Shown here in pieces: positions 32,178-40,621 of a DNA stretch of 64,000 nucleotides (its first letter is position 1; each line of letters begins with the position of its first letter). This DNA is from Bradyrhizobium zhanjiangense (GTDB lineage Bacteria > Pseudomonadota > Alphaproteobacteria > Rhizobiales > Xanthobacteraceae): the NCBI RefSeq assembly GCF_004114935.1, contig NZ_CP022221.1, positions 5,353,001 to 5,417,000 on the forward strand. Reading direction: 5' to 3'. The notes beneath the pieces were generated by a model, which was given only the letters and a program-made list of their open reading frames with translations, was not told where the DNA came from and did not search any database. The translations under genes and the position numbers were made by a program.

Positions 32178-33323
32178 CTACGCGGCCGCTTCCGGCTTGC
32201 GCTCCTCGCGCAGGCGGAAACGCTTCAGGAGTGCGGATACGGTGTCGCGGAAGCCGCCATACTCCAATTCGGAATAGGGCAGCATTGCAGCGCCGGACCA
32301 GCCTTGGCTGCGCATCTCGATTGCCTTGCTTTGCGCGCGCCGGCGTACCTCGTCCCACGCCGGATTGTCGAAGAAATCGGTATAGGACTCGGAAAAGCGG
32401 CCTTCCTTGTCGATCGAAAAACCGACGCAGGAAACGATCGGCAGGCAGTACATGCCAGTCACCGGTGTATTGATCGGGACGGGCATCAGCGGCATCACAT
32501 GCGAGCCGCGCGCATCGCCACCCACGAAGTGTGCCTTGGCGAAGGGAGAGACGATTTCCTCGGGCGCGGGAAAAATTCCCTGGTTCCTGATGATCGCGAC
32601 CGGATCATCCTTGCCGGTGTACTTGCCTGCGATCGCGTGAAGACGCTGCGCCGACACGGCGGCGGCAACCTCGCCATAGGTTTGAGAAACGATGCGATCA
32701 ATGCCAAAGCGCTCGTTGTCGCGAAGCAGCGCGGCAATGTGGTAATTGTCCGCGGGCGCGTCGAGTTCGATCACGCTGTCGCCAGCGGTGTGATCCATGT
32801 CGATGACATGGAAACGGAAGCCCCTGATCATCGGCGGCAGCATCAGCCCAGCGCAATACATGGGATCGGCGAAGGCGAGGTAGAGCGGCAGGTTGTAGGC
32901 GCCGGGGCCGCACTTGTCGGCGGCGAACACCATGAAGGACTCCGCGGGTCTCGGACTCGAGAGGCTGTGGTCGAAGCTGAGCTCGGCGACGCCCGGCCCG
33001 GCACCGCGAATGTTTCCTGAAGGTGCATCTGCGAGAAGATCTTGGCCGGCGCCGTAGAGACCGGAAGTCTTCGCAACCGAAGTGGCCGCGAGAAACGCCT
33101 TCCAGGCGAATTGATGGATCTCGGAGCTCCCCTCGCCCCGTGTGTGCGTCATGATGATCGCAATGTCGTCGCCGGTGTGGCAGACAAAACCATCGATCAA
33201 CAGGCCATTGCAGATCGCCTTGGCGACCTCGCCCTCGACGGCCGCCATCATGCGTGTCGACGGCTTCGTATGTCCGCCGACGGAGCCAATGTCAGCCTTG
33301 ATGACTGAAAGGGTAAGTCTCAT
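32178..33323 (-). CDS. Bifunctional fructose-1,6-bisphosphate aldolase/phosphatase
   Basis: A 381-residue protein of the FBPA/P family first known from archaea and deeply branching bacteria. It condenses triose phosphates and removes the 1-phosphate in one protein, driving gluconeogenesis. Family features are the N-terminal TLSVIKADIGSVGGH with a metal aspartate, CHTGDDIAIIMTH, DMDHTAGDSVIELDAP, and KYTGKDDPVAIIRNQG containing the Schiff-base lysine (K238) and nearby tyrosine (Y235). GGDARGSHVMPLMPVPINTPVTG is also typical. It is the first gene of a two-gene unit with PPi-PFK. It may be horizontally acquired. Confidence 0.9.
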   Translation of the reverse strand: MRLTLSVIKADIGSVGGHTKPSTRMMAAVEGEVAKAICNGLLIDGFVCHTGDDIAIIMTHTRGEGSSEIHQFAWKAFLAATSVAKTSGLYGAGQDLLADAPSGNIRGAGPGVAELSFDHSLSSPRPAESFMVFAADKCGPGAYNLPLYLAFADPMYCAGLMLPPMIRGFRFHVIDMDHTAGDSVIELDAPADNYHIAALLRDNERFGIDRIVSQTYGEVAAAVSAQRLHAIAGKYTGKDDPVAIIRNQGIFPAPEEIVSPFAKAHFVGGDARGSHVMPLMPVPINTPVTGMYCLPIVSCVGFSIDKEGRFSESYTDFFDNPAWDEVRRRAQSKAIEMRSQGWSGAAMLPYSELEYGGFRDTVSALLKRFRLREERKPEAAA

Positions 33324-33634
33324 GAGCGTTCTCCCCGCGCAAGCTCAACACCTCGGCCTCGGCGCTTGCTGCGCCGGGGCGACGGCGCTGCTCATTCCCG
33401 AAAACGAACGCCTAATGTCGGGATTAGGTTCCAGCCCTAGGTCAAATAGCGCTCCGCACTGAGTGCGCGACCTCGCCCTTTTTCGTTGTGAATTTGCGCA
33501 GCGACTTATCGCGAAGGCCGGGACCGCGCGTTTACCGGAAATTTACCCCTGCTCCTGAGTGCCGGTATCATTTGCTTAGAATTTGACTGCTACCGTGGAA
33601 CTACGGAAGCAATCCCCAACATCATTGGCACTTC
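33324..33634. other. Intergenic region upstream of the FBP aldolase/phosphatase unit
   Basis: No gene. It lies between divergent genes and holds a short inverted repeat at 33411-33428 and a GC-rich hairpin around 33350-33375. Confidence 0.5.
33411..33428. promoter_or_regulatory. Short inverted repeat, possible operator
   Basis: CCTAAT gtcggg ATTAGG is a perfect six-base dyad with a six-base spacer, AT-rich within GC-rich surroundings. It lies 88 bases upstream of the aldolase/phosphatase start and could be a regulator site. No protein can be named. Confidence 0.35.
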
Positions 33635-34261
33635 ATGTCCGTCGCAGAGTTCCTCAGGCAACGTGCAGTGGACGTCACCGTGAGCGGCAGCTACTCGCTG
33701 CCGCGCTGGTACGATTGCGAGGGCAAGCTCCGCAGCTTCGCCTGCCGGACCAAGCGCGTCTCACCCTTCCGCATGATCGTGGACGTGCCTGTCGTCGGCA
33801 AGGTCGGCGAGCGCGTCACCTCCTACTTCGAGGATTTCGGCGAATTCCAGTGCACGATCAGCGCGACGCTGAAGTCGGGCTTCCTGATGGAGCTCGACAT
33901 GACGCGGGCACGGCGCGCATGGATGTCTGAAAAGCTGACCTGGCTCGAGAAGAAGCAGAAGGACGCCAGCGTCCAGGAGCTGCGGCGCGATGCGCGTTTC
34001 GTTCCGCAGGTCTCACACACGTTCCTGACGCTCGCCGACGGCAGCACCCATCCGTGCTTCATCATCGACGTCTCCACCGCCGGGGTCGCGATCTCATGCG
34101 AGTACGATCCGCCGGTCGGAACCCCGCTTGCAGTCGGCGCCTGCGTCGGGCGCGTGATCCGTAAGTTCGACCACGGCTTTGCGGTCAAATTCGCCGAGAA
34201 GCAGTCCCGGGACGACCTCGTCCGGCTGATTGTCCGCACGCCCTTGCTGCAGTCGGCCTGA
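33635..34261 (+). CDS. PilZ-domain protein with N-terminal extension
   Basis: A 208-residue cytoplasmic protein. The N-terminal half (1-105) is beta-rich (GSYSLPRWYDCEGKLRSFACRTKRVSPFRMIV) and resembles a degenerate PilZ-like barrel. The C-terminal half carries RRDARFVPQ (RxxxR) and IDVSTAGVAISCE (DxSxxG), the two c-di-GMP-binding elements of PilZ, followed by GRVIRKFDHGFAVKF. It is therefore a likely c-di-GMP effector, perhaps controlling motility or surface polysaccharide. It starts at the ATG at 33635. Confidence 0.85.
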   Translation: MSVAEFLRQRAVDVTVSGSYSLPRWYDCEGKLRSFACRTKRVSPFRMIVDVPVVGKVGERVTSYFEDFGEFQCTISATLKSGFLMELDMTRARRAWMSEKLTWLEKKQKDASVQELRRDARFVPQVSHTFLTLADGSTHPCFIIDVSTAGVAISCEYDPPVGTPLAVGACVGRVIRKFDHGFAVKFAEKQSRDDLVRLIVRTPLLQSA

Positions 34262-34362
34262 GAAAAATCGCTGCCCTATCGCGGCCCCAATGCGGGATCA
34301 GCTTGTGGGCCTGCGCCTCGCGCCTGATGTCATCTTTTGCAGACTTGCGATCGGGGGACCGA

Positions 34363-34617
34363 ATGGCAGTCGACAAGATCACAGTTGATAAGATCACTTG
34401 GGACAGGGTCGGCCGGGTCACCGAGCCCGGACGCTACATGTACACCTTCGGCTGGCTCACCATCACCGCCGGCGATATCGAGATCTGGAAGCAATATCCG
34501 CAGGCCGCATTCACGCTGCTGGAGCAACCGGCGGAGCCGGACGCCCCCATCGGCGGGGAATTTCATCTCGGGGCCTTCGATATCGCCCCCAGCGCGCTGC
34601 CGTTCAGCACCCACTGA
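34363..34617 (+). CDS. Conserved hypothetical protein, 84 aa
   Basis: An 84-residue soluble protein starting MAVDKITVDKITWDRVGRV at the ATG at 34363, with GGGGGA upstream. TEPGRYMYTFGWLTITAGDIEIWKQYPQAAFTLLE has a compact beta-sheet pattern. The tandem DKITVDKITW is a short internal duplication. No motif known to me. It follows the PilZ gene on the same strand after 101 bases. Confidence 0.6.
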   Translation: MAVDKITVDKITWDRVGRVTEPGRYMYTFGWLTITAGDIEIWKQYPQAAFTLLEQPAEPDAPIGGEFHLGAFDIAPSALPFSTH

Positions 34618-34859
34618 ACGCGGGAAACGCCGTTGCCGGGGGCGATGGTCGCCTTCGCGGCCACGCGTGCATGTGAATCGAAGAAACCTCCGCATTCCCT
34701 TGATCTGGCTTATCAATCAGTCCAGATGACGGCGCCCGACTGTTGCCATTGGTGACGAACAGGTTCTGTCATGCAATTGATTGCGCACGTCTTTGACGTT
34801 CGGCGGCGCCCCTATGAACGCCGGCTGTCGCGCTTGTTAAGCGAAGCGACAGCAGGCTC

Positions 34860-35963
34860 ATGACACATGGTCGCATCGGTGGACGTAGATTAGCGGATCA
34901 AGGGAACCTATTTTCGGCGCCGATGTACCTGATTGAATCATTACCCACCGTCATCGGAACTGCCGCCATTGCCCCGGCGCTGCTGATGCTGTGGCTCGTT
35001 ATTGCCGCCGAGGAGCGCCCAGGGCCGCCCGCCCAGGTCTGGACCGCCTTCCTGCTCGGCGCGGCCAGTATTTCGCTGCTGGGCCTCGCCCGCGCCCCCT
35101 TCTCCAGGATGATCGCAGCGCCCGCCGACCCCTGGGCCGCGCTCGCCATGCATTCGGTCTTCGGCGTCGCGCTGCCCGAGGAAGCCGTCAAGGTGATCGC
35201 CATCGTAGTGGTCTCCTCGACCAAGCGGCGGACTTTCGCCAATCCGATGGACACGGTGGTCTATGGCGCCGCGGTCGGCCTCGGCTTTGCCGCTTATGAG
35301 AACCTCGCCTACCTCGTGCAGCATGCCGAGATGTGGCGCTCGCTGGCCGCCCTGCGCAGCGTGCTAACAGTGCCCTTCCATGGCGCGCTCGGCATCATCG
35401 CGGGCGCGTACCTCACCATCGCTCGGGCCGGCACGGCGCTGGGCGCCAACCGCCACAATCGCGACTGGGCCCGCCTGTCCAGCCGCCTGCTGATCTTCGC
35501 GGGCCCGCTCGCGTTGCATTCGGCATTCGATTTCCCGCTGCTGACCCTGCAGCGCATGCCGGATCTGGACCCGACGCTCCGGATGTGGCTGGGCGCGGCG
35601 AGCCTGTTGATCGGCTTCAGCTCGATCGCCTTCGCCATCCGTCTGGTCCGGCGGGTCGCGCGCCACCACGCGCCCCGGACAGATATTGCGCGGGAGCGGC
35701 TCAGCCAGCTGCGCCGGATGTGGGCGCTGCTGCTTGCCGGCGGCGGCATCGGCTTTCTCGGCCTTGCCTTCGTGCTGACCTCGATCCATCACTGGCTGAT
35801 TAATCCCGAGCGCAATCTGACGCTGGCCCTGATCCCGATCGGCTTCGTCTCGATCCTGCTTGGTCTTGCACTTCTGATTGTCACGACCGCAATCTACATT
35901 CTCGGCCGCAACCGCATCCGCACCAGCGCGGAAGGTTTTTCATCGGCGCCCGGCGGCGGTTGA
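34860..35963 (+). CDS. PrsW-family intramembrane metalloprotease
   Basis: A polytopic membrane protein with about eight or nine helices. PrsW proteases cut membrane-bound anti-sigma factors. Family motifs are present: PEEAVKVIAI (the EExxK motif), AAYENLAYL (FxxxEN motif), VPFHGALGIIAGAY and LHSAFDFPLL, supplying the candidate zinc ligands. Residues 320-352 form the last two helices. The start is uncertain between the ATG at 34860 (AGCAGG nearby) and an in-frame ATG at 34923. No sigma or anti-sigma gene lies beside it, so its substrate is unknown. Confidence 0.85.
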   Translation: MTHGRIGGRRLADQGNLFSAPMYLIESLPTVIGTAAIAPALLMLWLVIAAEERPGPPAQVWTAFLLGAASISLLGLARAPFSRMIAAPADPWAALAMHSVFGVALPEEAVKVIAIVVVSSTKRRTFANPMDTVVYGAAVGLGFAAYENLAYLVQHAEMWRSLAALRSVLTVPFHGALGIIAGAYLTIARAGTALGANRHNRDWARLSSRLLIFAGPLALHSAFDFPLLTLQRMPDLDPTLRMWLGAASLLIGFSSIAFAIRLVRRVARHHAPRTDIARERLSQLRRMWALLLAGGGIGFLGLAFVLTSIHHWLINPERNLTLALIPIGFVSILLGLALLIVTTAIYILGRNRIRTSAEGFSSAPGGG

Positions 35964-36033
35964 GCCCGCGGGATGGCGAGCGCGCCGCGCGCATACTAGA
36001 TTGAGCCCAGCCCTCTCGTTCTGGAGCCTGCCG

Positions 36034-36612
36034 ATGACATCGCCCGAGGAGTTTTCACGGATGCAGTCCGCGATGAGCCAGGCAGTCAAGGAGCATTGGA
36101 AGGCCTTTCTGTTCGAAGGAATCCTGCTCGCCGTACTCGGCATTGCCGCGCTGATCCTGCCGCCGCTCGCGAGCCTTGCGACCGCGATCTTCCTCGGCTG
36201 GATGTTCCTGATCAGCGGCATCGGCGGATTGATCGTGACTTACTGGGCGCGCAGCACGCCCGGCTTCTGGTGGTCGCTGATCTCCGCCGCGCTGGCGGTG
36301 CTCGCCGGCGGAATTCTGCTGGCCCGACCGATCCAAGCGGTGCTGACGCTAACCATCGTGCTCGGTGCCTACTTTCTCGCCGAAGGCGTCGCCACCATCA
36401 TGTATGCGCTGGAGCACCGCCGCGAACTGAGCAGCCGCTGGTCGTGGCTCCTGATCGCGGGCTTCGTCGACATCGCGATCTCCTTCATGGTGATCGCCGG
36501 CCTCCCGAGCTCGGCTGAATGGGCGATCGGCGTCCTCGTCGGTATCAACCTGCTGTTCGGCGGCGCCACCCTGATCGGCATGGCGCTGGCAGCACGCAAG
36601 AGCAACACTTGA
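36034..36612 (+). CDS. HdeD-family membrane protein (DUF308)
   Basis: A 192-residue inner-membrane protein with six hydrophobic segments, the HdeD/DUF308 pattern. Features include HWKAFLFEGILLAVLGIAALILP, FLGWMFLISGIGGLI, GGILLARPIQAVLTLTIVLGAYFLAEG and SSRWSWLLIAGFVDI. HdeD is associated with acid resistance in E. coli, while its relatives mostly lack a proven role. The ATG at 36034 follows a CTGGAG site; the longer upstream frame overlaps the PrsW gene and is not credible. It is transcribed separately from the attenuated aro gene below. Confidence 0.85.
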   Translation: MTSPEEFSRMQSAMSQAVKEHWKAFLFEGILLAVLGIAALILPPLASLATAIFLGWMFLISGIGGLIVTYWARSTPGFWWSLISAALAVLAGGILLARPIQAVLTLTIVLGAYFLAEGVATIMYALEHRRELSSRWSWLLIAGFVDIAISFMVIAGLPSSAEWAIGVLVGINLLFGGATLIGMALAARKSNT

Positions 36613-36644
36613 GACGCCTCGTCGCGTCTTGTGCCGTTTGGGGG

Positions 36645-36673
36645 GTGACAACCCGCCAACGGCGCGCTATATG
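36645..36673 (+). promoter_or_regulatory. Candidate sigma-70-type promoter of the aro leader
   Basis: GTGACA (36645-36650) and TATATG (36668-36673) with a 17-base spacer. Transcription would start near 36680, so the leader ATG at 36681 would be at or within a base or two of the RNA 5' end. Confidence 0.55.
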
Positions 36674-36680
36674 GCCTGTC

Positions 36681-36761
36681 ATGATCACCGTCGCCACCAG
36701 CTATTTTTGGTACTTTAGCTACGACAGCTCGCTGGCGGCGGGAGGATCGCGCTCAATCTGA
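36681..36761 (+). CDS. Aromatic leader peptide of the DAHP synthase attenuator
   Basis: A 26-residue peptide beginning MITVATSYFWYFSYDSS. Six of residues 8-14 are aromatic (Y8 F9 W10 Y11 F12 Y14), so translation slows when any of Phe, Tyr or Trp is short. No Shine-Dalgarno precedes the ATG and the predicted promoter places it at the RNA 5' end, so translation is probably leaderless. The frame ends at 36761, before a terminator hairpin at 36785-36810 and the DAHP synthase gene at 36849. Its role is to sense charged aromatic tRNAs for attenuation. Confidence 0.85.
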   Translation: MITVATSYFWYFSYDSSLAAGGSRSI

Positions 36762-36810
36762 CACATTGCAGCAAACATCCGAACAAGCCGCCAGACCTGG
36801 CGGCTTTTTT
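36693..36810 (+). promoter_or_regulatory. trp-type transcription attenuator before DAHP synthase
   Basis: Four pairing segments are visible. Segment 1 (36693-36701, GCCACCAGC) pairs with segment 2 (36731-36739, GCTGGCGGC) apart from one mismatch. Segment 2 (36732-36739) also pairs perfectly over eight bases with segment 3 (36787-36794) as an antiterminator. Segment 3 pairs with segment 4 (36797-36806) as the terminator. The aromatic codons at 36702-36722 lie over and just after segment 1, so a stalled ribosome would free segment 2 and prevent termination. Confidence 0.8.
36785..36810 (+). terminator. Attenuator terminator
   Basis: Ten-base perfect arms AAGCCGCCAG / CTGGCGGCTT around a very short loop are followed by a run of six T. 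It lies 38 bases before the DAHP synthase start. Confidence 0.9.
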
Positions 36811-36848
36811 GTTGGCCGGCAGGTTCTAAACACAGACAGGAGCCCGCC

Positions 36849-37934
36849 GTGCTGAGCACGACCGACGATCTTCGTATCCGCGAACTGAAAGAGCTGAACA
36901 CGCCGGAAGAGGTGATGCGGGAAGTCCCGCGCACGCTCACCGCGACGCGTGTGGTGATGGCGGCACGTAACGCCATCCATGCGATCCTCAACGGCCAGGA
37001 CGACCGCCTGCTGGTCGTGGTTGGCCCGTGCTCGGTGCATGATCCCAAGGCCGCGCTCGACTACGCCGAGCGCCTCGCACACTTGCGCGAGGACCTCGCC
37101 GACCAGCTCGAGATCGTGATGCGGGTCTATTTCGAGAAGCCGCGCACCACGGTCGGCTGGAAGGGACTGATCAACGATCCCGATCTCGACGGCAGCTTCG
37201 ACATCAACAAGGGCCTGCGGCTGGCGCGCAACGTGCTGTCGGCGGTGAACAATCTCGGCCTGCCCGCCGGCACCGAATTCCTGGACATGACGACGCCGCA
37301 ATACATCGCCGACCTCGTGTCATGGGCTGCGATCGGCGCGCGTACGACCGAGAGCCAGATCCATCGCGAGCTGGCGTCGGGACTATCCTGCCCGGTCGGC
37401 TTCAAGAACGGCACCGACGGCAACGTGCGGATCGCAGCGGACGCGGTGAAGTCGGCCTCGCATCCGCATCACTTCATGGCGGTGACCAAGCTCGGCCGTT
37501 CGGCGATCGCCTCGACCGCAGGCAACGAGGACTGCCACATCATCCTGCGCGGCGGCAGCAAGCCGAACTATGACGCGGCAAGCGTCGCCGCCGCCTGTAA
37601 CGAGCTGACCAAATCGGGCGTCGCGCCGCTCGTGATGGTGGATGCGAGCCACGCCAACTCGAGCAAGAAGCCGGATAACCAGCCGCTGGTGATGACCGAT
37701 ATTGCCGGCCAGATCTCAGGCGGCGAGAACCGCATCATGGGCGTGATGATCGAGAGCAATCTCGTCGCCGGCCGTCAGGACGTGGTGCCGGGCAAACCGC
37801 TCACCTACGGGCAGAGCATCACCGATGGCTGTATCGACTGGGCGACCACGGCGGGCGTGCTCGAGCAGCTCGCCGACGCGGTCGAGATCCGGCGCAACAC
37901 CCAGCGCGCAGGGCTGCACGAGCGATCGGCCTGA
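36849..37934 (+). CDS. aroG: 3-deoxy-7-phosphoheptulonate (DAHP) synthase, class I
   Basis: A 361-residue enzyme joining phosphoenolpyruvate and erythrose-4-phosphate, the first step of the shikimate pathway. AroG/F/H-type motifs are VVVGPCSVHDPKAALDYA (metal cysteine), RVYFEKPRTTVGWKGLINDP, GTEFLDMTTPQYIADLVSW, ARTTESQIHRELASGLSCPVGFKNGTDG, CHIILRGG and MVDASHANSSKK (metal histidine/aspartate). It begins with a GTG at 36849 after AGGAG. The length is usual for the class. Transcription is apparently attenuated through the leader peptide. A symmetric hairpin after the stop, near 37977-38001, may end the transcript. AroG is the nearest name; the allosteric specificity cannot be read. Confidence 0.9.
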   Translation: MLSTTDDLRIRELKELNTPEEVMREVPRTLTATRVVMAARNAIHAILNGQDDRLLVVVGPCSVHDPKAALDYAERLAHLREDLADQLEIVMRVYFEKPRTTVGWKGLINDPDLDGSFDINKGLRLARNVLSAVNNLGLPAGTEFLDMTTPQYIADLVSWAAIGARTTESQIHRELASGLSCPVGFKNGTDGNVRIAADAVKSASHPHHFMAVTKLGRSAIASTAGNEDCHIILRGGSKPNYDAASVAAACNELTKSGVAPLVMVDASHANSSKKPDNQPLVMTDIAGQISGGENRIMGVMIESNLVAGRQDVVPGKPLTYGQSITDGCIDWATTAGVLEQLADAVEIRRNTQRAGLHERSA

Positions 37935-38006
37935 GGCGTGACGAGGCGAAGTGTCAGTCGCTTGCTCAGTTCCTCACCTCACCCCAGCGGGGAGAGGTGA
38001 GAGAGA

Positions 38007-38261
38007 TCAGCAGCCGCGGCAGATGCTCTTGATCTTGCGATCGAGCTCAGCGTCTTCCTTATTCGCGGGAGTATTTGGATTGCTCAGATTCTTCTCGCTC
38101 GGCACGTCGGCCGCGCGCGGCTGGCGGTGACCGACGGGGGCCGGCAACACCGTTCCAGGGGTCGCGCCGCCCGATGTCGATCCTTTGGAGCCGCCGGTCT
38201 GTGCAACCGCCCCGCCCCCGAGCAAGACCACGAGCGATGCTGCCACCATGATCTTTTTCAT
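38007..38261 (-). CDS. Small secreted hypothetical protein, 84 aa
   Basis: An 84-residue exported protein. The signal peptide MKKIMVAASLVVLLGGGAVA ends before QTGG. The mature part is Gly/Ser/Pro-rich (TGGSKGSTSGGATPGT) and then polar, ending DRKIKSICRGC with two cysteines. A GGAGAAG site precedes the ATG at 38261. The longer in-frame start at 38300 would disrupt the signal peptide. It lies downstream of epmB on the same strand. Function unknown. Confidence 0.65.
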   Translation of the reverse strand: MKKIMVAASLVVLLGGGAVAQTGGSKGSTSGGATPGTVLPAPVGHRQPRAADVPSEKNLSNPNTPANKEDAELDRKIKSICRGC

Positions 38262-38303
38262 GTCCGCTTCTCCATTCTCAACCGGCGCACGCTCCAACAC
38301 CGC

Positions 38304-39398
38304 TCAGGTTTCGGGCGGATAGAGATGAACGTCGCCGCAATAGTCCACGATACGATAGCGCGTTTCGGCTCCCGCTTCACGCGCATCACCTGCGGTATTT
38401 TGTGCCACCGACACATAATTCGGTCCGACCGGCGACTTGCCGGCGCCGCCGGGAATATCGATGACATAGTCAGGCTGACACAACCCTGACACCCGCCCGC
38501 GCAACTGCCGCATCAACTCCTGTCCCTGCGCTAGCGTCGTTCGCAGATGCGCAGTGCCCGGCGCGAGATCGCCGTGATGCAGGTAATAGGGCTTGATCCG
38601 GCATTCGACGAAAGCTCGCATCAAATCCGACAAAGCGGTGACGCTGTCATTGACGCCGCGCAAAAGCACGGACTGGCTCACCATGGGAATGCCCGCGTCG
38701 ACGAGCCGCGCGCAGGCGGCACGCGCCGTAGTGGTCAGTTCCCGCGCATGGTTGGCATGCAACGCGACCCAGGTGGTCGCTCCGTCGACCTTGAGCGCGG
38801 CGACCATCTCGTCGCTGATGCGCGCGGGGTCGGCCACGGGCACGCGGGTGTGAAGACGGATGATCTTGACGTGATCGATCGCGGCCAGATCGGCCATGAT
38901 CTCGCTCATGCGGCGCGGCGACAGCATCAGGGGATCGCCGCCGGTCAGGATCACCTCCCAGATTTCGCTATGCGCGCGGATGTAGTCGATCGCCGCACGA
39001 TAGGCGCTGTCCGAGAGTGCGTTCTCCTTGCCGGGCCCGACCATCTCGCGGCGGAAGCAGAAGCGGCAATAGACCGCACAGACGTGAACGAGCTTGAACA
39101 GCACGCGATCGGGATAGCGATGCACGATTCCGGGAACCGGCGAGTGCGGATGATCGCCGATCGGGTCGGCGTTTTCGCCCGGCTGCGCGTCCAGCTCGGC
39201 TGCGGTCGGAACGAACTGCCGTGCGATGGGATCCTCGGGATCGGCGGTGTCGATCAACTCGACCAGCGCCGGCGTGATCGCCACCGCATAGCGCGCAGCA
39301 ACGCGTTCGAGCGCCGGCAGCGTCGCTGCGGGCGCCAGACCTTCGGCGACGAGCTCGGCCGGCTCGCGCAAGGTGCGTGCAAGATTTGTCGTCCTCAT
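38304..39398 (-). CDS. epmB: EF-P lysine 2,3-aminomutase-type enzyme
   Basis: A 364-residue radical SAM/PLP enzyme. The iron-sulfur cluster motif CAVYCRFC is at residues 107-114 and the PLP lysine is in GGAGKSPVGP (K321). LTGGDPLMLS and GIPMVSQSVLLRGVND are typical of the lysine 2,3-aminomutase family. EpmB makes (R)-beta-lysine, which EpmA attaches to EF-P. The ATG overlaps the epmA stop (ATGA), and efp lies on the opposite strand just upstream of epmA, which decides the EpmB assignment over a catabolic KamA. Confidence 0.9.
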   Translation of the reverse strand: MRTTNLARTLREPAELVAEGLAPAATLPALERVAARYAVAITPALVELIDTADPEDPIARQFVPTAAELDAQPGENADPIGDHPHSPVPGIVHRYPDRVLFKLVHVCAVYCRFCFRREMVGPGKENALSDSAYRAAIDYIRAHSEIWEVILTGGDPLMLSPRRMSEIMADLAAIDHVKIIRLHTRVPVADPARISDEMVAALKVDGATTWVALHANHARELTTTARAACARLVDAGIPMVSQSVLLRGVNDSVTALSDLMRAFVECRIKPYYLHHGDLAPGTAHLRTTLAQGQELMRQLRGRVSGLCQPDYVIDIPGGAGKSPVGPNYVSVAQNTAGDAREAGAETRYRIVDYCGDVHLYPPET

Positions 39399-40459
39399 GT
39401 CTCACTTAGCGTTTCATTTACAGGCGGTGTCCAGACCACCTGATCAATTCGCGATGCGCCGCTCGCCAGCATGACCAACCGGTCGAAACCGAGCGCGACG
39501 CCGCTCGCCTCCGGCATTGCGGCGACTGCGGCCAGAAAGTCCTCGTCCAGAGGATAGGCCTCGCCGTAGCGGCGCTGCTTCTCCGCCATCGATTCCGTGA
39601 AGCGCTTGCGCTGCTCCTCGGCGTCGGTGAGTTCGCCAAAACCGTTGGCGAGTTCGACGCCGCAGGCATACACCTCGAACCGCTCGGCGACCCTGGGATC
39701 GTCCGCCTTCACCCGTGCCAGCGCCGCCTCTGGAGATGGGTATTCGAACAGAATGGTCAAACGGCCCTGCCCCAGCTGCGGCTCGACATGCTCGACCAGA
39801 ACCTTACTGAAGATGTCAGACCAGGTGTCATCCTCGGCCACACGGACCTGCCCGCCGGCGGCCACGGCAAGCGCGGCACGGTTACCCTCGCCGCCCGAGA
39901 TCGTCGACAGCAGGTCGATGCCGGCGAAGCGCTCAAAGGCGCCGGCGACCGTCATAAGCTCCGGCTCGGCGAAGGGATCGGCGGTCCGGCCCCGGAACGA
40001 AAAGGTCCCTATGCCGGTCACCTGCGCCGCGCGGGCGATGATGACGACGGTATCCGCCATGATCGCGTCATAGGGGGCACCCGCCCGGTACCATTCCAGC
40101 ATGGTGAATTCGGGTAGATGCAGGTCGCCGCGCTCTCGGTCCCGGAACACCCGGGCAAACTCGAAAATCCGCGTCTCACCCGCCGCCAGCAGCTTCTTGC
40201 AGGCGAACTCCGGCGAGGTTCGCAGGTAGCGGCTCGCCCGGCTGCCGTCCGGCCGCATGATCTCGGTCCTGGGGGCGTGCAGATGGGTCTCATTGCCGGG
40301 GGAGACTTGGAGCACGGAGGTTTCGACCTCGACGAAGCCCTGCTCGGCGAAAAATCCCCGTAGGGCCCCGGTAATGGCCCCCCTGGCCTGGAGGAACGGC
40401 CGCCGGTCGAGGTGCCGCTCGGGCGACCAGAACGGCGAAATCGGCTTGTCCCCAGTCAT
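39395..40459 (-). CDS. epmA: EF-P lysyl-modifying ligase
   Basis: A 354-residue paralogue of the lysyl-tRNA synthetase catalytic core without the tRNA-binding domain. Class II motifs are visible: RTSPEFACKKLLAAGETRIFEFARVFRDRE (motif 2), EFTMLEWYRAG and GVALGFDRLVMLASG (motif 3). Its job is to join beta-lysine to EF-P. The start is set at the ATG at 40459; a longer frame exists upstream but overlaps efp on the opposite strand and shows no synthetase-like sequence. It is translationally coupled with epmB. Confidence 0.9.
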   Translation of the reverse strand: MTGDKPISPFWSPERHLDRRPFLQARGAITGALRGFFAEQGFVEVETSVLQVSPGNETHLHAPRTEIMRPDGSRASRYLRTSPEFACKKLLAAGETRIFEFARVFRDRERGDLHLPEFTMLEWYRAGAPYDAIMADTVVIIARAAQVTGIGTFSFRGRTADPFAEPELMTVAGAFERFAGIDLLSTISGGEGNRAALAVAAGGQVRVAEDDTWSDIFSKVLVEHVEPQLGQGRLTILFEYPSPEAALARVKADDPRVAERFEVYACGVELANGFGELTDAEEQRKRFTESMAEKQRRYGEAYPLDEDFLAAVAAMPEASGVALGFDRLVMLASGASRIDQVVWTPPVNETLSET

Positions 40460-40621
40460 TAATCGACCGCCCCTCGGAACAGCAAAGTGCTGGCATCCAA
40501 CGGCAAAATCAGTATGTTGCGGCCCGAAACGGGCGCCGAGGTCTGATTTGAGGCCCCAAGTCCCCCATCGATTTGACCACGTCCTGGCCGGTGCCGGGCC
40601 AAGCAAGCAGGAAATACAGCT

